From positions 1 to 64,000 of the forward strand of contig NZ_JAWDIE010000017.1 in NCBI RefSeq assembly GCF_037688875.1: a stretch of DNA of 64,000 nucleotides, written 5' to 3'. Below are positions 27,939 to 38,522 of the stretch, piece after piece (position 1 is the stretch's first letter; the number at the start of each line of letters is the position of its first letter). The notes below the pieces were generated by a model. That model did no database searches. It saw only the letters and a program-made list of their open reading frames with translations, and had not been told where the DNA came from. The stretch comes from Amphibiibacter pelophylacis (lineage in GTDB: Bacteria; Pseudomonadota; Gammaproteobacteria; Burkholderiales; Burkholderiaceae_C). Made by a program: the position numbers and the translations under genes.

Positions 27939-29054
27939 ATGCGCATCGGCATCCCCACCGAAATCAAGAACCACGAGTACCGCGTCGGCATGGCCCCGGC
28001 GGGCGTCAGCGAGCTGGTCCACCACGGCCACAGCGTGCTGGTGCAGCGCGGCGCGGGCGCGGGCATTGGCGCCAGCGACGCCGATTACACCGCCGCAGGG
28101 GCCACGCTGGCCGATGGCGCGCAGGCGGTTTTTGCAGGCAGCGACATGATCATCAAGGTCAAGGAGCCGCAGCCCCAGGAGTGCGCCCTGCTGCGCAAGG
28201 ACCAGCTGCTCTTCACCTACCTGCACCTCGCGCCGGACCCGCAGCAGGCCCAGGCGCTGATGGCCAGCGGCTGCACCGCCATCGCTTATGAGACCATCAC
28301 CGACGATCGCGGCGGCCTGCCGCTGCTGGCGCCCATGAGCGAAGTTGCCGGGCGCATGGCCATCCAGGTCGGCGCGGTCAGCCTGCAAAAAGCCAATGGC
28401 GGGCTGGGTGTTCTGCTGGGCGGCGTGCCGGGTGTGCCGCCGGGGCATGTCGTCATCGTCGGCGGTGGCGTGGTGGGCTACCAGGCGGCGCTGATGGCGA
28501 CGGGCCTGGGCGCCCGGGTGACGATTCTGGATCGTTCGCTGCCGCGCCTGCGCTGGCTGGACGACCAGTTCAAAGGCCGCGCCCAGGCCATTTACGCCAC
28601 GCAGCAGGCCTCGATGACCGCTTTCGCGGACGCCGATCTCATCGTCGGAGCGGTGCTGGTGCCGGGCGCCGCAGCGCCCAAGCTGATCCGTCGCGCGGAC
28701 CTGTCCCGCCTGAAGCCCGGCTGCGTGCTGGTGGATGTCGCCATCGACCAGGGCGGCTGTTTCGAGACCTCGCGCGCCACCACACACCAGGATCCGACCT
28801 TTGTGGTGGACGGCATCCTGCACTACTGCGTCGCCAACATGCCCGGCGCCGTGCCACGCACGTCCACCCACGCACTGAACAACGCCACCCTGCCCTACGC
28901 TCTCGCGCTGGCCGACAAGGGCTGGCAGACCGCCTGCCGCGACAACGCCCACCTGGCGCGCGGCCTGAATGTTCACGCCGGAGCCATCACCTGCCCCGAA
29001 GTGGCGCAGGAGCTGGGCTTGCCGCTGACGCGGGTGGAGGCGGTGCTGGGGTAA
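27939..29054 (+). CDS. ald: Alanine dehydrogenase
   Basis: NAD-dependent interconversion of L-alanine with pyruvate and ammonia; 371 aa, the normal family length. MRIGIPTEIKNHEYRVG has the substrate-binding Arg15. Lys75 (VKEPQPQE) and His96 (FTYLHLAP) are the known catalytic residues. The Rossmann motif is IVGGGVVGYQAALMATGLGA. The ATG at 27939 gives the canonical N-terminus; 36 upstream in-frame codons were rejected. Its 3' end overlaps the convergent small gene at 28987-29583 by 68 bases. Confidence 0.96.
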   Translation: MRIGIPTEIKNHEYRVGMAPAGVSELVHHGHSVLVQRGAGAGIGASDADYTAAGATLADGAQAVFAGSDMIIKVKEPQPQECALLRKDQLLFTYLHLAPDPQQAQALMASGCTAIAYETITDDRGGLPLLAPMSEVAGRMAIQVGAVSLQKANGGLGVLLGGVPGVPPGHVVIVGGGVVGYQAALMATGLGARVTILDRSLPRLRWLDDQFKGRAQAIYATQQASMTAFADADLIVGAVLVPGAAAPKLIRRADLSRLKPGCVLVDVAIDQGGCFETSRATTHQDPTFVVDGILHYCVANMPGAVPRTSTHALNNATLPYALALADKGWQTACRDNAHLARGLNVHAGAITCPEVAQELGLPLTRVEAVLG

Positions 29055-29583
29055 GACCAGACAGCGCTTTGGACTGACGTGCGATGTATAACTTTTCTGC
29101 TCTGGAAACGGCGGCTCTGCGGGCGTCCAGTACCTTCTTCTCGTTGTCATCCAGCCGCGATTTGTCCATGTTGGCCAGCCGCGCGCAGTGACTGGCCAAG
29201 GCCTGTCTGGCCTCGTCTAAAGGCAGACCGTTGCGGCGGTTTCCCGGCAGACGATGGGCCTGATCCACTGCCTCATAGGCGCTCGCGTCATCGACCAAAC
29301 GCATATGACGCTCGAGAGCGGATATCTCGCCCAGCGCTGCTTTCAGGCTGCTGATCATGGACCGGCTGTTGGCGTAGCGGGTGAGGTCGCCTTCAACGAT
29401 GCTGCGTTCCACCGCCACCATCAAAAGAAGATCGTTGTGACGGCTTACATTGTGGAGATGTGACTGGATGTCTGTCCGAGCGGCGCTCAGCCTTCTGGCA
29501 ATCGCTGATTTTCGCAGCGCTGCTCCAAAGTTTTCTTCTGCCAGCAGCAGTCGGTCTAGTCTGGCGATGGCCGCATCCAACAC
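28987..29583 (-). CDS. Unrecognised 198-aa helical protein
   Basis: No family recognised. The protein is rich in Arg, Ala, Leu and charged residues, predicted mostly helical (LSAARTDIQSHLHNVSRH, SSLKAALGEISALERHMRLV), with no signal peptide or membrane segment. Starts with GTG three bases after the stop of the 91-aa gene, so the two form a pair. The last 22 residues (LTPAPPPPASAASPAPAP...) are encoded antisense to the ald 3' end and look like low-complexity read-through. The local base composition is visibly less GC-rich than the flanks, which suggests a later arrival. Confidence 0.55.
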   Translation of the reverse strand: MLDAAIARLDRLLLAEENFGAALRKSAIARRLSAARTDIQSHLHNVSRHNDLLLMVAVERSIVEGDLTRYANSRSMISSLKAALGEISALERHMRLVDDASAYEAVDQAHRLPGNRRNGLPLDEARQALASHCARLANMDKSRLDDNEKKVLDARRAAVSRAEKLYIARQSKALSGLTPAPPPPASAASPAPAPLRGR

Positions 29584-29586
29584 GGA

Positions 29587-29862
29587 TCAGGCCCGGTCCA
29601 GCCAGCCCTCGCCGAAAGCCGTGTCCGCGCTGGCGGTGTTCAGCCCTTTCTCCCGGATGAACTGAGCCCCTGCGCGGCGCTTCAGCCCCAGAAGCGACTG
29701 CGCCGTCAGCTCAGCGAAGCAAAGCCAGGCCCAAGCGCTGTCTTCGTCGCCAGCACGGCCCGCTTCCTGGGATTCGGCCAGATAAACCAGATTCATACCG
29801 CCCTCACGCAGCAGGGCCTCACGTTCGCCGCTGGGCAGATAGCTGATAGGTGTCGGGTTCAT
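29587..29862 (-). CDS. Unrecognised 91-aa protein
   Basis: Small soluble protein, no family recognised. It has MNPTPISYLPSGEREALLREG at the start, a central acidic helix (AGRAGDEDSAWAWLCFAEL) and a C-terminal AFGEGWLDRA. ATG 29862 is chosen because AGAAGG lies seven bases upstream; the frame opens earlier without a ribosome-binding site. It lies directly upstream of the 198-aa gene with a 3-base gap, so they are probably co-transcribed. A toxin-antitoxin-like or accessory pair is possible but unsupported. Confidence 0.6.
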   Translation of the reverse strand: MNPTPISYLPSGEREALLREGGMNLVYLAESQEAGRAGDEDSAWAWLCFAELTAQSLLGLKRRAGAQFIREKGLNTASADTAFGEGWLDRA

Positions 29863-29949
29863 GTCATGTCCTTCTGAAGGATAAGACCAGTATAGGCAGA
29901 GAGAGCCATTTACGGCACGGCACCCCCACTGAGGGGACACAGACAAACC

Positions 29950-29964
29950 TCGCTGAAGCAGCGA
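29950..29964 (-). terminator. Possible weak terminator of the cyo-aroQ-tusA transcript
   Basis: A perfect 6-bp stem with 3-base loop (TCGCTG/CAGCGA) lies 12 bases after the tusA stop on the minus strand. It is followed only by GGTTTGT, not a proper T-tract, so the call is tentative. Confidence 0.3.
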
Positions 29965-29975
29965 TCAGCCCGCAC

Positions 29976-30218
29976 TCACCCCTTGCGCCTCAGAAAATGC
30001 CGCATCACCCGCCCTTCGCCCGCTTCCTGGGCGAGCAGGGCGTTGCCGGTCTGGCGGGCGAAGGCCTGGAAATCGAGTTCGGCGCTGGGGTCGGTGGTGG
30101 TGATGCGCAGCACCTGAGCGGGCTGCATCGCGGCCAGGGCCTTCTTGGCCTTGAGGATGGGCATGGGGCAGTTCAGGCCCGTGGTGTCCAGGTCCTGGTC
30201 AAAATCTGGCAGGCTCAT
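29976..30218 (-). CDS. TusA/SirA-family sulfur carrier protein
   Basis: Small (80 aa) IF3-C-like fold protein with the family signature LDTTGLNCPMPILKAKKAL. Cys17 is in the CPxP motif and carries a persulfide in TusA-type carriers. TusA proper works in tRNA 2-thiouridine synthesis, but paralogues serve other sulfur-transfer routes, so I keep the family name. The ATG overlaps the aroQ stop by four bases, so the two are translationally coupled. Confidence 0.88.
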   Translation of the reverse strand: MSLPDFDQDLDTTGLNCPMPILKAKKALAAMQPAQVLRITTTDPSAELDFQAFARQTGNALLAQEAGEGRVMRHFLRRKG

Positions 30219-30667
30219 GCCGCGCGGCGCACCAGCGCGTCGATGGCCAGCAGGTAGCCGTTCGTGCCCAGGCCAATGATGATGCCGGCCGCTGCGGGCG
30301 AAACCCACGAGTGGTGGCGGAACGCCTCGCGGGCGTGCACGTTGGAGATGTGGCACTCGATGACCGGCAGGCCGTCCACGCCCTTGATGGCGTCGTGCAG
30401 CGCGATCGAGGTGTGCGTGAAGGCGCCGGGGTTGAACACGCAGCCCAGCGCTTCGCCCGATTTGTAGAGGCGGCCGTATTCGTGAATCTTGTCGATCAGC
30501 GCGCCTTCCCAGTTGCTCTGCAGGCATTCCAGCGCATAGCCCAGGCGGGCGGCGTGCTCGGTGCACTGGCGCTCGACATCGGCCAGCGTGGTCGCGCCGT
30601 AGACGTCGGGCTCACGGGTGCCCAGCAGGTTGAGATTGGGGCCGTTCAGCAGCAGAATTTTTTTCAT
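30215..30667 (-). CDS. aroQ: 3-dehydroquinate dehydratase, type II
   Basis: Third step of the shikimate pathway (dehydroquinate to dehydroshikimate). The 150-aa length and motifs are those of the small dodecameric type II enzyme: LLNGPNLNLLGTREPDVYG with Arg18 and Tyr23, NPGAFTHTSIALHDA, and ECHISNVHAREAFR with the catalytic histidine. The ATG at 30667 is the natural N-terminus, although the same frame remains open through cyoE. It starts two bases after the cyoE stop, an unusual continuation of an oxidase operon. Confidence 0.95.
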   Translation of the reverse strand: MKKILLLNGPNLNLLGTREPDVYGATTLADVERQCTEHAARLGYALECLQSNWEGALIDKIHEYGRLYKSGEALGCVFNPGAFTHTSIALHDAIKGVDGLPVIECHISNVHAREAFRHHSWVSPAAAGIIIGLGTNGYLLAIDALVRRAA

Positions 30668-30669
30668 GG

Positions 30670-31572
30670 TCAACGCAGGAGCTGGTCCAGCGCCATCAGC
30701 AGGCACAAGGCCATGACATAAATCAGCGAGCCCGCAAACACCTTGCGCGCCCACGCCAGGCTGGCGGGATCGCCCAGCTCCAACGGGCCTGCAGGCAAAC
30801 GCAGCACCGTGGACAGCCAGTAGGCCCCCACCGCTGCAACGCCCACACCAAACAGCAGGCCGCTGTAACCCAGCGGCACCAGCAGCAGGCTGGCCAGTAC
30901 GCAGGCCAGCGTGGTCCAGATCATGTGGCGGCGCGTGGTCGCCAGGCCGCGCACCAGCGGCAGCACCGGAATGCCGACATTGGCGTAATCGCCCTGACGA
31001 AAAATGGCGATGGCGTAAGAGTGCGGCAACTGCCAGAGGCTGAAAGCCACAAACAGCAGCAGAGCCGCCATGTCCAGATGCGGCCAGGCGGCCACATAAC
31101 CGATCACCGGTGGCATGGCGCCCGAAAAGCTGCCCACCACCGTGCCGTAGACCGAGCTGCGCTTGAAGAGCAGCGTGTACAGGCCCACGTAAACCACATA
31201 GCCCGCCAGCCCGGCGGCAGCCGCCAGCGGGCTGCACAGGGCCAGAAAGGCCAGGCCCGGAACTCCCAACGCCACCGCGTACCATGCCGCTGCCCGGATG
31301 CTGATTTCACCCTGCACCAGCACGCGGGTGCAGGTGCGGGCCATGCGGCCGTCGATGTCGCGGTCGATGATGTTGTTGACCACGCAGCCCGAGGCCACCA
31401 CCATCATCGTGCCCAGAGAAGCCAGCACCACCAGATGCAGCGCGGGCATGCCCCGCGCCCCAAGCCAAAGCCCCCCCAGCACCGACACCAAGTTACCGAA
31501 CAGAATGCCGGGCTTGGTGATGCGGACCCAGGGGCTGTTCATCGCCTGCAGGCGCAGCGAGGTGAAAGACAT
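30670..31572 (-). CDS. cyoE: Protoheme IX farnesyltransferase (heme O synthase)
   Basis: UbiA-family membrane prenyltransferase, 300 aa, that adds a farnesyl group to heme b to make heme o for the cyo oxidase. The polyprenyl-diphosphate binding motif is NNIIDRDIDGRMART. The start MSFTSLRLQAMNSPWVRITK and seven to nine hydrophobic segments fit the family. It lies 28 bases after cyoD in the cyoABCDE order. Confidence 0.94.
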   Translation of the reverse strand: MSFTSLRLQAMNSPWVRITKPGILFGNLVSVLGGLWLGARGMPALHLVVLASLGTMMVVASGCVVNNIIDRDIDGRMARTCTRVLVQGEISIRAAAWYAVALGVPGLAFLALCSPLAAAAGLAGYVVYVGLYTLLFKRSSVYGTVVGSFSGAMPPVIGYVAAWPHLDMAALLLFVAFSLWQLPHSYAIAIFRQGDYANVGIPVLPLVRGLATTRRHMIWTTLACVLASLLLVPLGYSGLLFGVGVAAVGAYWLSTVLRLPAGPLELGDPASLAWARKVFAGSLIYVMALCLLMALDQLLR

Positions 31573-31600
31573 GGGCTGACCGCCGCCGGACGAACGGCGT

Positions 31601-31945
31601 TTACTTCTCGACCGGAACCACGTACATCATGTTCGCGTTCATGTGATACATGATCCACAGCGAACCCACGATCACAATACCGACAATGAAGGCGGTGAAG
31701 GCCAGTGCGCCCAGGTTCCAGCGCTCGCGTTTGGTGAAATCGATGTGCAGGAAGTAATAGATCTGCACCAGGATCTGCACCACCGCCAGGATGGCAATGG
31801 TGAAAACGGCGGTGGAGCGCGTCATCGCGCCCGTCATGATCAGCGCAAACGGAATCACCGTCAGGATGATGGACAGGATGAAGCCGGTGGAATACGACTT
31901 CACCGTCGCGGTGCTGTGCTCGTCATGCGAAGAATGGGAACTCAT
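31601..31945 (-). CDS. cyoD: Cytochrome o ubiquinol oxidase subunit IV
   Basis: Small accessory membrane subunit of cytochrome bo3, 114 aa. Three transmembrane helices are visible (STGFILSIILTVIPFALIM, AVFTIAILAVVQILVQIYYF, LAFTAFIVGIVIVGSLWIMY) with the FLHIDF motif between the second and third. The ATG overlaps the cyoC stop by four bases. The frame stays open upstream through cyoC but the start is clear. Confidence 0.94.
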   Translation of the reverse strand: MSSHSSHDEHSTATVKSYSTGFILSIILTVIPFALIMTGAMTRSTAVFTIAILAVVQILVQIYYFLHIDFTKRERWNLGALAFTAFIVGIVIVGSLWIMYHMNANMMYVVPVEK

Positions 31946-32571
31946 TGCGCGACTCCGGTGAGGTAGACCATGGTGTAAACGCAGATCCAGACGATGTCCA
32001 GAAAGTGCCAGAACAGGCTGAGGCAGGACAGGCGCATCAGCGTGGCCGGCTGGCTCAGGCCGTGACGCGACAGGTGCACGATCATCAGCAGGATCCAGAT
32101 CAGGCCGACCGTGACGTGCAAACCGTGCGTACCCACCAGCGTGAAGAAGGCCGACAGGAAAGCGCTGACCTGCGGGCCGTGACCCGCATGAATCAGGTGA
32201 TTGAACTCGTACAGCTCCATGGCGATGAAGCCTGCGCCGAAGGCGAAGGTCACCCACAGCCAGTTCTTCACACCAGACACGTTGCCCTTGTGGGCGGCGA
32301 TCATGGCGAAACCGAAGGTCACACTGCTGATCAGCAGCAGGAAGGTTTCCACCAGCACGAAATCCAGCTCGAAGATGTCGCGCGGCGTCGGGCCACCGGC
32401 TGTGCCCACGTGCAGCACAGCATAGGTGGCGAACAGCGTCCCGAAGAGGATCAAGTCCGTCATCAGGTACAGCCAGAAGCCGTAGATCTTGTTGGCGTTG
32501 ATGTGGTGGTGATGATCGTGATGATCATCGTGGCCGGCGTGACCGCCGGCGGATGCGAGAGATGTGCTCAT
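31942..32571 (-). CDS. cyoC: Cytochrome o ubiquinol oxidase subunit III
   Basis: Membrane subunit III of cytochrome bo3, 209 aa with five transmembrane helices. Family segments include FWLYLMTDLILFGTLFATYA, FELDFVLVETFLLL, HGLHVTVGLIWILLM and the C-terminal SLFWHFLDIVWICVYTMVYL. The N-terminal tail is strikingly histidine-rich (GGHAGHDDHHDHHHH). It sits between cyoB and cyoD in the standard order. Confidence 0.95.
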   Translation of the reverse strand: MSTSLASAGGHAGHDDHHDHHHHINANKIYGFWLYLMTDLILFGTLFATYAVLHVGTAGGPTPRDIFELDFVLVETFLLLISSVTFGFAMIAAHKGNVSGVKNWLWVTFAFGAGFIAMELYEFNHLIHAGHGPQVSAFLSAFFTLVGTHGLHVTVGLIWILLMIVHLSRHGLSQPATLMRLSCLSLFWHFLDIVWICVYTMVYLTGVAQ

Positions 32572-32631
32572 GTCAACACTCGGTGCGTTGTGAAAGGCGG
32601 GGCGGACAGGGAAAGGCCATTTCCCGGGAAA

Positions 32632-34614
32632 TCAAGCCTTACCCATGCGCGCCAGCAGCGCGTCCTCGGTTTTCTTGATGGTTTCGGGCGAAATCATGTA
32701 GCCGTCGTCATCGTGGAAGGTGTACCACAGCACGGTGCCCAGCAGGCCCACCATCGCCACGATCACCAGCCACCAGATGTGCCACACAAAGGAGAAGCCC
32801 AGAACCAGACTCATCGCCCCTAGGATCAGACCCATCGGGGTGTTGCTGGGCATGTGGATGGCCTCGTACTTCGCGGGACGCGTGCGCGGCGTCCAGCCGT
32901 CCTTCTGCTTCAGATCCCACAGGGCATCCACATCGCGGATCTCCGGCAGGTAAGAGAAGTTGTAGACCGGCGGCGGCGAAGCGGTGGACCACTCCAGCGT
33001 ACGGCCGTTCCACGGGTCGCCCGTCAGGTCGGCCAGCTGCTTGCGGTTGCGGTAGCTGACGATCAGCTGGATCACCTGGCAGGCCACGCCGACCGCGATA
33101 CACAGCGCGCCGATCAGGGCCACGATCAGGTATGGCTGCCAGGCGGGGTTGTCATAGTGGTTGGTGCGGCGCGTCATGCCCATGAAGCCCAGGATGTAGA
33201 GCGGCATGAAAGCCAGGTAGAAGCCGATGATCCAGCCCCAGAAGGCGCGCTTGCCCCAGGTTTCGTCCAGCTTGTAGCCGAACATTTTGGGGAACCAGAA
33301 GCTGAAGCCGGCAAAGTAGCCAAACACCGCGCCACCAATGATGGTGTTGTGGAAGTGCGCGATCAGGAACAGGCTGTTGTGCAGCACAAAGTCTGCGCCC
33401 GGCACCGACAGCATCACGCCGGTCATGCCACCGATGGTGAAGGTCACCAGGAAGCCCAGCGTCCACAGCACCGGGGTGGTGAACTCGAGGCGGCCTTTGT
33501 AAATCGTGAACAGCCAGTTGAAGACCTTCACCCCGGTCGGGATGGAGATGATCATGGTCGCAATACCAAAGAAGGTATTGACGCTAGCGCCCGAACCCAT
33601 GGTGAAGAAGTGATGCAGCCAGACCACGAAGCTCAGCACGCCGATCACCGCCGTGGCGTAGACCATGCTCTTGTAACCGAACAGGCGCTTGCGCGAGAAG
33701 GTCGAGATCACTTCCGAGAAAATACCGAACGCCGGCAGCACCAGGATGTAGACCTCGGGGTGACCCCAGATCCAGATCAGGTTGACGTACATCATCATGT
33801 TGCCGCCGTCACCGTTGGTGAAGAAGTGGGTGCCGACATAACGGTCCAGACCCAGCAGCGCCAGCACAACGGTCAGCACCGGGAACACCACCACGATCAG
33901 CATGTTGGAGATCAGGGCGGTCCAGGTGAAGATGGGCATGCGCATCAGGGTCATGCCCGGGGCGCGCATCCGGAAAATGGTGACCAGGAAGTTGACGCCG
34001 GTCAGCAGTGTGCCCAGGCCCGACAGCTGCAGCGCCCAGATGTAGTAATCCACCCCCACGCTCGGGCTGAACTCAATGCCCGACAGCGGCGGATACGCCA
34101 GCCAGCCAGTGGCGGCGAAATCACCGATGAACAGCGACAGGTTGATCAGCACCGCGCTGATCCCGAACAGCCAGAAGCTGAGCGAGTTCAGGAAGGGGAA
34201 GGCCACGTCGCGGGCGCCGATCTGTAGCGGCACCACGACGTTCATCAGACCCACCACCAGCGGCATGGCCACGAAGAAAATCATGATCACGCCGTGTGCC
34301 GTGAAGATCTGGTCGTAGTGTTCAGGCGGCAGTGGCCCGGGAACGCCGTTGGCAATGGCCAGCTGCGTGCGCATCATCAGCGCATCAGCAAAGCCGCGCA
34401 CCATCATGACCAGCGCGACGATGATGTACATCGCGCCGATGCGCTTGTGATCGACTGACGTCAGCCAGTCGCGCCACAGCGGCCCCCACCATTTCATGTA
34501 AGTGACCAGTGCCAGCAGCGCGAAGGCGCCCCCCAGCATCCCGATGGTGGCCACCATGATGATGGGCTCGTGCATGGGAACCACATCCATGCTGAGCTTA
34601 CCCAGTGCGTTCAT
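32632..34614 (-). CDS. cyoB: Cytochrome o ubiquinol oxidase subunit I
   Basis: Catalytic heme-copper subunit of the terminal oxidase, 660 aa. It reduces oxygen with electrons from ubiquinol and pumps protons. The CuB ligand and cross-linked His-Tyr pair are in GHPEVYI, with two further histidines in VWLHHFFTMGSG. The heme ligands lie around FLIAHFHNTIIGG. The N-terminus has the extra helix before SVDHKRIG that distinguishes CyoB/quinol-type subunits. Transcribed with cyoA upstream. Confidence 0.97.
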   Translation of the reverse strand: MNALGKLSMDVVPMHEPIIMVATIGMLGGAFALLALVTYMKWWGPLWRDWLTSVDHKRIGAMYIIVALVMMVRGFADALMMRTQLAIANGVPGPLPPEHYDQIFTAHGVIMIFFVAMPLVVGLMNVVVPLQIGARDVAFPFLNSLSFWLFGISAVLINLSLFIGDFAATGWLAYPPLSGIEFSPSVGVDYYIWALQLSGLGTLLTGVNFLVTIFRMRAPGMTLMRMPIFTWTALISNMLIVVVFPVLTVVLALLGLDRYVGTHFFTNGDGGNMMMYVNLIWIWGHPEVYILVLPAFGIFSEVISTFSRKRLFGYKSMVYATAVIGVLSFVVWLHHFFTMGSGASVNTFFGIATMIISIPTGVKVFNWLFTIYKGRLEFTTPVLWTLGFLVTFTIGGMTGVMLSVPGADFVLHNSLFLIAHFHNTIIGGAVFGYFAGFSFWFPKMFGYKLDETWGKRAFWGWIIGFYLAFMPLYILGFMGMTRRTNHYDNPAWQPYLIVALIGALCIAVGVACQVIQLIVSYRNRKQLADLTGDPWNGRTLEWSTASPPPVYNFSYLPEIRDVDALWDLKQKDGWTPRTRPAKYEAIHMPSNTPMGLILGAMSLVLGFSFVWHIWWLVIVAMVGLLGTVLWYTFHDDDGYMISPETIKKTEDALLARMGKA

Positions 34615-34663
34615 AGTCGTTCTTTCCGAAAAACAATCCGTTGGCAGTATCGCGATTCAGCAG

Positions 34664-35578
34664 TCATTGGGCCGGTGCGGCTTCGCCGTGTCCCGCGTGG
34701 GCGTCGCCCTTCTCAGCGTCGCCCGCCATGGTCATGTGACCGCCGTGCCCCATGAACTGGTCAATGATGGCCTTGAACAAATCCGGCTGCACGGTACCGT
34801 AATAGGTCACCGGTGTGTTTTCGCTGGGCTGGGCCAGTTCTTTGTAGGACGCCATGTCCAGCTGGGTGGCATTGGCCTTGACTTTCTTCACCCAGTCCTC
34901 GAAGCCCTGCTGGGTCGTCGAGATGGCGTTGAACTTCATGCCCGAGAAACCCGCGCCACTGTAGTTGGCCGACAGGCCCGGGAAGGTGCCTTCGTTGTTG
35001 GCGATCAGGTGCAGTTTGGTGGCCATGCCCGGCATGGCGTAGATCTGGCTGCCCAGCTCGGGGATGAAGAAGGCGTTCATCACCGACTGCGAAGTGATCT
35101 CGAAGTTCAGCGGCGTGTCTTTGGGGAAAGCGATCTGGTTGATGGTCGCAATGCCCTGATCTGGGTAGACGAACAGCCACTTCCAGTTCAGCGAAATGGC
35201 CTGGATGCGCAGCGGCTTGACGTTGGATTCCAGCGGCTTGAACGGATCCAGGTCGTGGGTGGTCTTGTAAGTCACTGTCCCCAGGATCAGGATCAGGATG
35301 ATGGGCACGGCCCACATCCAGAACTCGATCTTGTTGGAGTGGTGCCAGTCGGGCGCGTATTCGGCGTCCTTGTTGCCAGCGCGGTACTTCCAGGCGAAGT
35401 AAAAGGTCATGAAAATGACCGGAATCACCACGATCAGCATCAGCGCAAAGGCGAAGATGATCAGGTTTTTCGTTTCCACACCCACGGCGCCCTGGGGGTT
35501 GAAGATGCCCGAAGAGCATCCGGTGAGCGCGCCCGCCAGAGCCAATGCGCTCCAGCGTCTCAGATTGAGTCGTTTCAT
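34664..35578 (-). CDS. cyoA: Cytochrome o ubiquinol oxidase subunit II (lipoprotein)
   Basis: Subunit II of cytochrome bo3, 304 aa. The lipobox is LTGC with Cys21. Two transmembrane helices follow (NLIIFAFALMLIVVIPVIFM and FWMWAVPIILILILGTVTY), then a cupredoxin-like periplasmic domain (ISLNWKWLFVYPDQGIATIN, FFIPELGSQIYAMPGM). The CuA cysteines of cytochrome c oxidases are absent, as expected for a quinol oxidase. The C-terminal tail is His/Ala-rich (GHGGHMTMAGDAEKGDAHAGHG). ATG 35578 is the lipoprotein start; first gene of the cyo operon. Confidence 0.96.
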   Translation of the reverse strand: MKRLNLRRWSALALAGALTGCSSGIFNPQGAVGVETKNLIIFAFALMLIVVIPVIFMTFYFAWKYRAGNKDAEYAPDWHHSNKIEFWMWAVPIILILILGTVTYKTTHDLDPFKPLESNVKPLRIQAISLNWKWLFVYPDQGIATINQIAFPKDTPLNFEITSQSVMNAFFIPELGSQIYAMPGMATKLHLIANNEGTFPGLSANYSGAGFSGMKFNAISTTQQGFEDWVKKVKANATQLDMASYKELAQPSENTPVTYYGTVQPDLFKAIIDQFMGHGGHMTMAGDAEKGDAHAGHGEAAPAQ

Positions 35579-35669
35579 GGTTAGACCTGGTTGTCCTGCT
35601 AAGGGGTACGCCGACTTCGCCTGCAGCGGCCGGGCAAAGCGCCCGCTGCAGCCTTCTGCAAAGGCCTGC

Positions 35670-35699
35670 ATTCTAGGCGGAGCGAGAACGTTCTGTCGA
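35670..35699 (-). promoter_or_regulatory. Probable sigma-70 promoter of the cyo operon
   Basis: On the minus strand, TCGACA (35694-35699, five of six matches to the -35 consensus) is separated by 18 bases from TAGAAT (35670-35675, five of six to the -10). Transcription would start near 35663, giving a leader of about 85 bases before cyoA. The spacer contains a perfect palindrome AGAACGTTCT at 35685-35694 that could bind a regulator. Confidence 0.6.
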
Positions 35700-35738
35700 G
35701 AAAACCAGGTCTATTTCCGACTGTAAATCTGGTAATAA

Positions 35739-35770
35739 CCCTGGAGTCAGAGGTCCGTCAGACTCCAGGG
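35739..35770 (-). terminator. Probable terminator downstream of clpB
   Basis: A perfect 10-bp inverted repeat (CCCTGGAGTC/GACTCCAGGG, loop of 12) begins four bases after the clpB stop. On the minus strand it is followed by TTATTACC, a weak T-rich tail. It separates clpB from the cyo promoter. Confidence 0.6.
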
Positions 35771-35774
35771 CCGG

Positions 35775-38399
<2,625 letters not shown>

Positions 38400-38433
38400 A
38401 AGGTCTCTCGCAAAAAATGGAACTTGGGCTCTT

Positions 38434-38461
38434 ACATAGGGCAAGGCGGGCAGAATTCAAG
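38434..38461 (-). promoter_or_regulatory. Heat-shock (sigma-32) promoter of clpB
   Basis: On the minus strand, CTTGAA (38456-38461) and CCCTATGT (38434-38441) are separated by 14 bases. The consensus is CTTGAA, 13-15 bases, CCCCATnT. This is a near-perfect RpoH promoter placed about 30 bases upstream of the expected transcript leader of clpB. Confidence 0.8.
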
Positions 38462-38522
38462 CCACAATGTCAGCCGAAATACCCCCAACCCCTCCTCTTT
38501 TGACTGCTGTGCGGGAGCCGTG

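Noticed and set aside
29926..29940. CCCC/GGGG short dyad downstream of tusA as a terminator
   Set aside because: Four-base stem with no T-tract; too weak.
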